A stretch of 64,000 bases of DNA from Aspidapion aeneum (Eukaryota; Arthropoda; Insecta; Coleoptera; Brentidae): positions 10,427,813 to 10,491,812 of the forward strand of contig OY755042.1 of the NCBI GenBank assembly GCA_963576565.1, read 5' to 3'. The notes below the pieces were generated by a model. It was not told the DNA's origin. It saw nothing but the letters and a program-made list of their open reading frames with translations, and searched no databases. Position 1 is the first letter of the stretch. Every line of letters begins with the position of its first letter. Shown in pieces: positions 57,510 through 64,000 of the stretch. The position numbers and the translations under genes were made by a program.

Positions 57510-58426
57510 TAGTGTTGGGAAATGTTTTTGATAATTGGATGTTTATTATTAGAATGATTTTAAGAATCGGATTATCATTCGAATGATCACTTGAATACTC
57601 GAATCGCTACTTTGATTATGAACTTTAAAAAAATCGCTGAAAAAAAAATGTTTTTATTCAGATGTTGTATTCAAATCAAGAAATGGGATTATAATTTGAA
57701 TAAAAAATAACCTGATGGAAAAACCTATGCTATTTTTATTTGTCTTAGGTGATAGACAGTGACAGTGATATTACTAATATCACTATCACTGTCTGTCACC
57801 CCAAGGCCAACAAAGATAGCATAGGTTTTTTATCAGGTTATTTTTCATTCAAATGCGAGGGGTGAACAGCTCTCACAATTGGTGTACACATTTCTCACAA
57901 TCTGTTCACAATCCTTTACAATCTTTACACAATCCCTCCCAATCACCCACGATCCTTCACAATCTTACCACAATCCTTGACAATCCCTCACAATCCCTCA
58001 CAATCTTTACACAATCCCTCACAATCTTAGCAAAAGATTGTGGATTTTCACAATCGGCGTACACATTTTGGGGTTAGCTGGCCACCCCTTGGGTATTAAG
58101 TAGCAGGGCCGGGCACGGCAAATTAAGAGGGTGGCAAAGGAAACTACAGACTTGATGACTTTTTTTTGGTCGCAAGAATTTTTGATGGGACGGGCCACCC
58201 CCCCCCACGCCCCTTCAGCCACGCTACGCCGCTGCACAATCCCTCACAATCTTGCCACAATCTCTCACAATCTTAGCAAAAGATTGTGGATTTTCACAAT
58301 CAGTGTACACATTTTGGGATAGCTGTTCACCCCTCGTTCAAATGTTTCAATAAAATAATCAAATGACACTGATTATTTCCATAATTGAATGTTCGATTAT
58401 TTTTCATTCACATGTGCCCAACACTA
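57510..58426. mobile_element. TAGTGTTGGG-type hAT MITE, second level of the stack
   Basis: Ends TAGTGTTGGG and CCCAACACTA are flanked by AAAAATTC and AAAAATTT (7 of 8). It contains a hairpin with 80-bp arms (about 57695-57854, centre near GTGATATTACTAATATCAC). Split by the element at 57856. Confidence 0.8.
57856..58336. mobile_element. Inner CGAGGGGTG-type MITE, third level of the stack
   Basis: Ends CGAGGGGTGAACAGCT and AGCTGTTCACCCCTCG are flanked by TTCAAATG on both sides (57848-57855, 58337-58344). The interior consists of ACAATCCCTCACAATCTT-type minisatellite units. A further CAG-ended segment (58104-58234: left CAGGGCC, right GCGTAGCG-type inverse ending GCTG) interrupts it. Confidence 0.88.
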
Positions 58427-58559
58427 AAAAATTTATGTAAGGGATTGGGTAATAATATGACGGATTGTGAGAGATTGTGTCAAAAGATTTTGAGAAATGT
58501 GTACACCAATTATGAGAGCTATTCACCCCTCGGTGAATACTAATTGATTAACTACTTAC

Positions 58560-58819
58560 CCTCTTCTAATTTAACAGCTTTTTATCTTGCCTCATAACCT
58601 TTTTGATATGAACTTTTTCCTTGCTGTGTTGATTGAAAGGTGCGAGTAGCCTCAGAACTTTTTTGATATGAACCTTTTCCTTGCTGTGTTGATTGAAAGG
58701 TGCGAGTAGGAAATGTGGGAATTAAAACATTTTTGTTTTTTACTTGAAAGGCTTTCATAAGCTCAATGATCTGCTGAATCAAGTCATCCAATTCAGTTAC
58801 AATCTCCTCTATGCCGGAT
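58560..58819 (-). pseudogene. Harbinger Myb-like accessory protein, exon 2 with in-frame stop
   Basis: Acceptor TTAAAG, donor GAGG|GTAAGT. It completes a Lys codon from exon 1 and encodes SGIEEIVTELDDLIQQIIEL, MKAFQVKNKNVLIPTFPT and two tandem copies of a 20-residue unit (TRTFQSTQQGKGSYQKSSEA and a near copy), from a 60-bp duplication. The second copy ends EAR and an in-frame TAA (58582-58584); the frame then continues KAVKLEE into exon 3 in phase. So one stop codon is the only lesion in this exon. Read-through, an editing artefact or a sequencing error cannot be excluded. Confidence 0.75.
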
Positions 58820-59079
58820 CTTTAACATAAACAAAACCAGTAAATTAGGCACAGCAAATAATTTTGCTTTGTATATGAAAATGTTTAAGAGGCACTGCTT
58901 GCACTATCAAGAAACAACATATTCTTATACTGATGCCCATAAATTGTCCTAGCACAGGCACTTTTTTTGTAGATTAATTTATATAAAAAGAAACCCCTCA
59001 TCAGATCCCACCAATGTCATGCACCACCCAATATTGCTAGCTAACCCAACAAAAGAAAAAATAAACCATGGGTACTTAC

Positions 59080-59314
59080 TTTCCTTCATTTTTCTGATTT
59101 TTTTCCATTTGTTTTTTTACTAAATTCAAGATTCTGTCTCTAAGGGTTCTTATAGTAACTTGCTTTCCTGTAATTTGTAACATATGGACTTGAATCAAAT
59201 TCCACCTATGAGGGTCTTCATAGGGGTTTTGCCCCAGCACCTCCCAGCTAAGTGGAGGTCGTAGTCATCAGAAAAGCGAAAGCGGCTTTTCTTCAAACCA
59301 GCCAGCTGATCCAT
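59080..59314 (-). pseudogene. Harbinger Myb/SANT-like accessory protein, exon 1 with frameshift
   Basis: The likely start is ATG 59314-59312 (MDQLAGLKKSRFRFSDDYDL). The conserved core EVLGQNPYEDPHRWNLIQVH and TIRTLRDRILNLVKKQME follows, ending at GGAAA|GTAAGT. The E-V-L-x-x-N-P-[FY]-x-D..RW pattern is the Myb/trihelix-like DNA-binding domain found in accessory proteins of insect Harbinger elements; it is thought to recruit the transposase to the element ends. Between DLHL and EVLG five bases replace the six expected (about 59244-59252), shifting the frame. Exon phases otherwise agree across all four exons (about 329 residues if in frame). The gene runs toward the transposase. Confidence 0.8.
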
Positions 59315-59588
59315 GCTGGAGCACTTTTTGTCACAGGTCACCAAAAAGACTTTATTTTTTTTTTAAATTCTGGATTGCTAGGTTAGGGACGCGATCATAA
59401 CCACAGAACACATCATAACCAACAAGGAATTTTTTAAATTTTTATGGCCCAACCAACTAATCGAGATTCTGTGGTAACGTTAACGTGCCCGCAGACTGCC
59501 GTAAGCTAACGTAAATACGTAAGCTGCTAACGTGACCTTGACGACGGTGTAACGAAGTGCGCTTGCGTACCTGTCAAATCTCATGCTT

Positions 59589-59623
59589 ACGTAAAAATAC
59601 GTAGCACAACTTAAACTATCTAT
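59589..59623 (-). repeat. Harbinger right terminal inverted repeat
   Basis: 35 bp, the exact inverse of 43289-43323. Followed by target duplication TAA (59624-59626). Confidence 0.95.
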
Positions 59624-59626
59624 TAA

Positions 59627-60407
59627 CGCAACTTACCGGTGAAAGGAAAACAACGGCAAATCGTTGCGACTGTAGTAACCCACAACAAAACAGATAATCA
59701 TGTGTAAAAAGCCCTTGTATTTGCTTTTAAAAAAATAACGCACTATTTAACAAATTAAACGAACGCGACCCGGTAGAACTTCGCAAAAATAATCTGGGAA
59801 TTTTTGTGTCTGGTATCATTTCTGTCAATCTGTATGCTGCTAATAAAAAACCAAGTAAGAAATTTTACGTATTTACATGCTGATTTTAAACCAATTTCAA
59901 AAGTTTAGAACTTGAATTTTTTTACATAAAATAGCAAATATTACAAAATGTTATACTATGGTAAACATGAAAGTAATAAATAAGATGGAAAACATATAAA
60001 TTTCGGGTTATACAAGCAATACTTTAAATTTAAAAAAAGTTAAGTTGATTTGATTGACGCGACTATGTTCTTTGAACATCCAAACTGTCACCTACATCTA
60101 GCGGTTATATTTGTAAGATTTTCCGGGGCCAATTAGCATTCCAGTTTATGTTACAGTTCCGTGTACGGTACCCATAAACCATATACGTTGTTAAGGTAAA
60201 ACCTTTGGGTATCATTATGACCTCAAAAAATACCAATTTGGCGACAAAAATAGGTACGTGAAATTATTATTACAAATTCTTAGTTAACATTTAAGCATGC
60301 GCGTTTTGGCAGTTTTTCCTAAGGAAATCGTAATAAAGTCCAAAAACTCTCATATTGTACAACATATACCTAATATGAACCTATTGGCCTGCTTTTATTA
60401 AGGAAAT
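59627..60407. other. Right flank of Harbinger, no gene seen
   Basis: Contains the 32-bp match to 40385-40416 (60132-60163) with GTACGGTACC just after it. No coding motif. I searched for a terminal methyltransferase exon and saw none. Confidence 0.4.
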
Positions 60408-61810
60408 TGCGTAGGGTTGAGATACCATTTGTGGCATATTAGCAAAAGTTGTGGTTCAGATACGCATCAAAAATTGGTTTTTTACTAGTTCTTTATAATT
60501 TTAGAGCCACTTTTTGACCAAGTCAACACTTATTAGGTGTCCATTAGATCTTGGACTCCCGTGAGGTTTAGCTTTCAGGCTACCCACGGAAAAATATGAG
60601 GGAAACAAAAACTCCTTTTTGCCCGATTAGCCACGAAACTTGTTTGATTTTTAAATTCACGGGTACGAAATTCCACGTTTGTTAGTATTATTTGGCCTAA
60701 AAATTCCGTTGATTGACGCTCACTGTCTTGATGACGGGTAAAAATGCAATCTGTGTTGATCCGGCCTGAAAGACAAAGAGCTGTCGTAGGTCACGGACTA
60801 TAGTTGTTTTCTTTTATTTGCATTCGATCTTTTCATTGATCGATATTGTATAGCAGTGTTTCGCCCGCTTTTATTTTTTTGTTTCTCTCGTATCTCGGTA
60901 GATGGCGCTTCTTGCTATAGTTTTCTCACTATTTATATTTGATTAGAGACAAAACCGTCTAATTAACTAATTAAGATTTGTCACATTGACCAGCAGTATT
61001 CTGAGGAGTCCCATAAGGACGAAACAGTTAACTGTCAACACTTATTAGGTGTCCATTAGATCTTGGACCCCCGTGACGCTAAGCTTTCAAACAAACCACG
61101 GAAAAATATGAGAGAAACAAAAACTCCTTTATACCCGATTAGCCACGAAACTTGTTTGATTTTTTAAATTCACGGATACTAAATATCATGTTTGTTAGTA
61201 TTGTTTGGCTTAAAAATTTCGTTGACTGACGCTCGCGTGTCTGATAGCGGGTAAAAACGCAATAAGCGTTGATCTGGCCTAAAAGGCAGAAAGAGCTGTG
61301 GTAGGTCATGGTTTAGTTTGTTCCTTTTTATTTGTTTTCGATCTTTTTATTGATCGATATGTTTAGCAGTTATTTCGTCTGCGCTTGTTCTTGTTTCTCT
61401 CGTATCTCGGTAGATGGCGCTTCTTGCGAAAGTTTTCTCACTATTTACAGAGGATTATAGACAAAACCGTCTAATTAACTTCGCAGAGTCCCATAAGGAC
61501 GAAACAGTTAACTGTCAACACTTATTAGATGTCAATTAGATCTTGGACACCCGTGAGGTTAGGCTTTCAAACTAACCACGGAAAAATATGAAAGAAACAA
61601 AAGCTAATTTTTTACCCGATTAGCCACGAAACTTATTTGATTTTTTTAAATTCACGGGTACTAAATTTCACGTTTGTTAATAAATATGCAGTTTTTCACC
61701 ATTTTTGGCCAGTTGTGGCCACTTACATCTCCATTTATGGCCACTCTCTTTACTGACTATACTATGTGGTCGCATATACGATAATTAGATATTATTTTTA
61801 AAAAATTGGC
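60408..61810 (+). repeat. Dispersed repeat with TTGTGGCCAC words, copy 2, split by satellite
   Basis: Same family as 24971-25262. The left part (60408-60523, GGGTTGAGATACCATTTGTGG) and right part (61680-61810, TTGTGGCCACTTACATCTCC) are separated by satellite units. Confidence 0.65.
60524..61676 (+). repeat. Tandem satellite-like units
   Basis: CAACACTTATTAGGTGTCCA recurs at about 60526, 61036 and 61517, giving units of roughly 510 and 480 bp plus a partial third. Each unit carries GCCCGATTAGCCACGAAACT-like, CTCGTATCTCGGTAGATGGC and GACGAAACAGTTAACTGTC words. Same family as 27790-29375. Confidence 0.8.
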
Positions 61811-61969
61811 GCTAGCAGGCACGTATTTCCGTACATACAACCTCCTTTTCTTCCCCTTATAGTGTTTGATTGGAAATTTAATATAGATAAATTTTAAAAT
61901 CGCATATCAAAGGCAGCTGTAGTTTTTAAGCAAATTATATATTTAAATAGTTGCTGCCTTATTATACAC

Positions 61970-62170
61970 GGTGTTCCACCGAAAACTGTCAATGGCCTAT
62001 ATCTTCAAAACGATAACAAATTTGGAAAAACCCTCGGACACGTCAATTTTGTTTACGAGGGGGACACTTTTTGGCTATCTTGATCCCCTTCGAGGGGTAT
62101 ACTGTACCTCTATATTTTAAATAGAGAAAGTGGGTTCAAAATCCATTGATTAGTTTTTGCGATATTGGAT
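61970..62170. repeat. Half of an inverted-repeat element
   Basis: CACGGTGTTCCACCGAAAAC, then GGGGGACACTTTTTGGCTAT and AGAGAAAGTGGG: the same word order as in the arms of elements at 30353 and 54845. The other arm was not found nearby. Confidence 0.5.
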
Positions 62171-62325
62171 TTCAAATTTCAATATTGATGATAAAATAAA
62201 AATTAAATCCGAAAAATATAAAATTCTGATAAATTTTTTATTTTATCAGTATTTTTGAATTTTAAGTGAACTTTATTGTAAAAAATCATTAAAAAATCGA
62301 AAATGTTTTATAAAACAAACAAATG

Positions 62326-62637
62326 TCATGACAAAGTTAAATCCATGTCAAAACTAACAGTTGGCGTGTGGTGCATGACGGGAAATTTGAATTCAAAATA
62401 AGGAATCTCAATCTTTAAGATTTTAACCTTTTAATCAAATTTTATCCTTACAAAAGTTTGGTGAAATATCAGGATAATGCCTGGGAATATTTCAATGAAA
62501 TTTCGCGAAAATCTGTAGTGCCTTTTTGAAAATATCACAAGTAAACCTCTATCCTCCCATAAGACCCAATGTAAAAATCATCCCACAATAAAAGTTGATT
62601 TTTTCAGGGTCGTGGCCTGTATTTTTTTTGGCCTTTG
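62326..62637 (+). repeat. Dispersed block, copy 2
   Basis: Matches 29636-29957 in the same orientation, with scattered substitutions, up to TTTCAGGGTCGTGGCCTGTA. Confidence 0.7.
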
Positions 62638-62903
62638 GTGATGTTTTGTAAGTTAAATACCGTTAGGTAAGTGGTACTTTTTTGTTAGGGACATTTTGGG
62701 TCGTGTATTTCACACTTCGTTACAGGTATTGTTATTACGGAGTCTGCGCATTAGCAACTTGTCGCTGGCCTTTGGTGATGTTTTGTAAGTTAAATACCGT
62801 TAGGTAAGTGGTACTTTTTTGTTAGGGACATTTTGGGTCGTGTATTTCACACTTCGTTACAGGTATTGTTATTACGGAGTCTGCGCATTAGCAACTTGTC
62901 GCT
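62630..62903 (+). repeat. 137-bp tandem duplication
   Basis: Two adjacent copies (62630-62766 and 62767-62903) from GGCCTTTGGTGATGTTTTGT to CAACTTGTCGCT, identical as far as I can see by eye. Confidence 0.92.
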
Positions 62904-64000
62904 CCCTTGTTGTTTACGATAACGGCGTTCGGTACTTACGGAAGCCTTCCTTTATTGTTACCGTTATTTTTTAAAGTTAGTTTTATATTGTGTTTTTTAA
63001 CTTTTTGCTTTAAGATAAAAATTGCTACTTTAGTTCCTAGGTTTATATAGTACGTATTTTGTACTAAAAAGAACTCTTAAACCTCCTTACCTGAATAATA
63101 TTATTTACCAAATATAAAAGTATATACTTTTTTATTTTAGTATCCAATGAAGCCTGAAATGAGGAAAAAAAACGAATAAATTATGAAACTTAAAGCTTAA
63201 AACAGCTTTCACATCACTAAAAAACATTAACTTAAACCATAATTAGTAGAAATGAATTACTATTGGCCATTTCATTTAATAAAACTGTATTTTAGTCGGT
63301 TTTTGGTGGCCACTATCTCATATTATGTTACCCTTATAGGTAAGGTATGCATAACCGTTTTGTAGGAAATTTGATGCTCTTTAATTTTTAATTAAACATT
63401 TTTTTTGTACATACAACGCGTCGTAATCGAGTTATAGGCTAAAATCCAAAAAACGGCACCTTTTCACCCCCCTCCGCCACTGAAGCGGGAGGGCTAGGGG
63501 TGGGGACTTTTGATATGTTAACGTCCTAACTACTCTAAACATATTCCCCCCCCCCCTCCATGCACTCTACAACCCCTTAATGGCCATTCATTGACTGAAC
63601 TAATAATTGCATCTTGCTCGTCTGTTTCTCTACCTTCAAAGAATCTATATGTCTTTACAAACCAGGGATGCTAGTAATGTTATTTTACTCTGGGTTTACG
63701 TTTCTTTTAAATTGGATACGAAGGTTACATTTTTTACAAAAATTTTATTGACGATCGTTTAAACTTTTATGTCAATGTCCTGTCGTATAACAACAACAAA
63801 AGATAAACAAAATATAAAATGGGCTTTAGATTCAACATTCAAAATATACAATGTGTTCTACTACGTAATATATTTATGTAAAAACATTTCTATATAGAAC
63901 AATAATAATGCAGCTTAACACAAATGCAAATTTAATTTGCTGCATTGAATATAAAATGTAAATTTTTTAAAATTAGTAAAGAAATTTTGTAAATTTTGTA
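62904..64000. other. No gene recognised
   Basis: AT-rich, with a C run at 63547-63557 and GC-rich words near 63480. No element ends, RNA structure or coding motif were seen. Confidence 0.4.

Larger units (their letters stand above)
57461..58532. mobile_element. Outer CGAGGGGTG-type MITE of a nested stack
   Basis: Ends CGAGGGGTGGATAGCT and AGCTATTCACCCCTCG are flanked by GAGAATAC and GTGAATAC (7 of 8 identical). Same family as 44120-44309. Split by the element at 57510. Confidence 0.8.
43289..59623. mobile_element. 16.3-kb PIF/Harbinger transposon, two-gene type, with nested insertions
   Basis: Perfect 35-bp terminal inverted repeats, each beginning ATAGATAGTTTAAGTTGTGC, are flanked by TAA on both sides (43286-43288, 59624-59626); PIF/Harbinger elements duplicate a 3-bp TWA target. 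Inside are both expected genes: a HARBI1-like DDE transposase (+, 45425-48671) and a Myb/SANT-like DNA-binding protein (-, 59314-53082), convergently arranged with promoters near the two ends. CACGTTAGC words near both ends may be subterminal binding repeats. Autonomous members are usually a few kilobases; the excess here is nested DNA elements and Penelope ends in introns and spacers. Confidence 0.93.

Noticed and set aside
57853..58077. Open frames through the ACAATC minisatellite
   Set aside because: Repetitive Ser-Gln-Ser-like translation of a short tandem repeat inside a MITE.

Overview
This is AT-rich eukaryotic DNA, most likely from an insect with a large, repeat-swollen genome. The pointers are one host gene split by multi-kilobase introns with GT..AG junctions, and dense insect-style transposable elements (TEs): Penelope-like, RTE- and Jockey-like retrotransposons, hAT, PIF/Harbinger and many TA-flanked inverted-repeat elements. 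A beetle is plausible but the sequence alone does not prove it. I saw no bacterial operon, phage or CRISPR array.

The left part (about 1-24,800) is the body of one host gene on the + strand. Five in-phase exons (730-883, 4758-4948, 9138-9293, 15812-15920, 24562-24801) encode a class-16 lysine methyltransferase of the EEF2KMT/FAM86 type, which modifies elongation factor 2. The first exon, and a terminal exon of roughly 30-40 codons, were not found. The introns (3.9, 4.2, 6.5 and 8.6 kb) are filled with broken retrotransposons, foldback elements, and a Penelope-like element that sits inside an older foldback element with a 12-bp target duplication.

From 24,800 to 43,280 there is no recognisable host coding sequence. 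It holds satellite-like blocks, terminal-inverted-repeat elements, a hAT derivative that keeps the first coding exon of its transposase, tRNA-derived SINEs, a hammerhead-ribozyme-like motif, and three copies of a dispersed repeat with hairpin ends.

The main discovery is 43,289-59,623: a 16.3-kb PIF/Harbinger DNA transposon with perfect 35-bp terminal inverted repeats and a TAA target duplication on both sides. It carries an apparently intact three-exon HARBI1-like transposase (+ strand) and a convergent four-exon Myb/SANT-like accessory gene (- strand) that has one frameshift and one stop codon. Its unusual size comes from nested insertions, including a four- to five-level stack at 57,461-58,532 and a perfect 371-bp palindrome two bases from a splice donor of the accessory gene.

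The right end (59,627-64,000) holds another satellite-bearing repeat, a second copy of a block also found at about 29.6 kb, and a 137-bp tandem duplication. I recognised no gene there.
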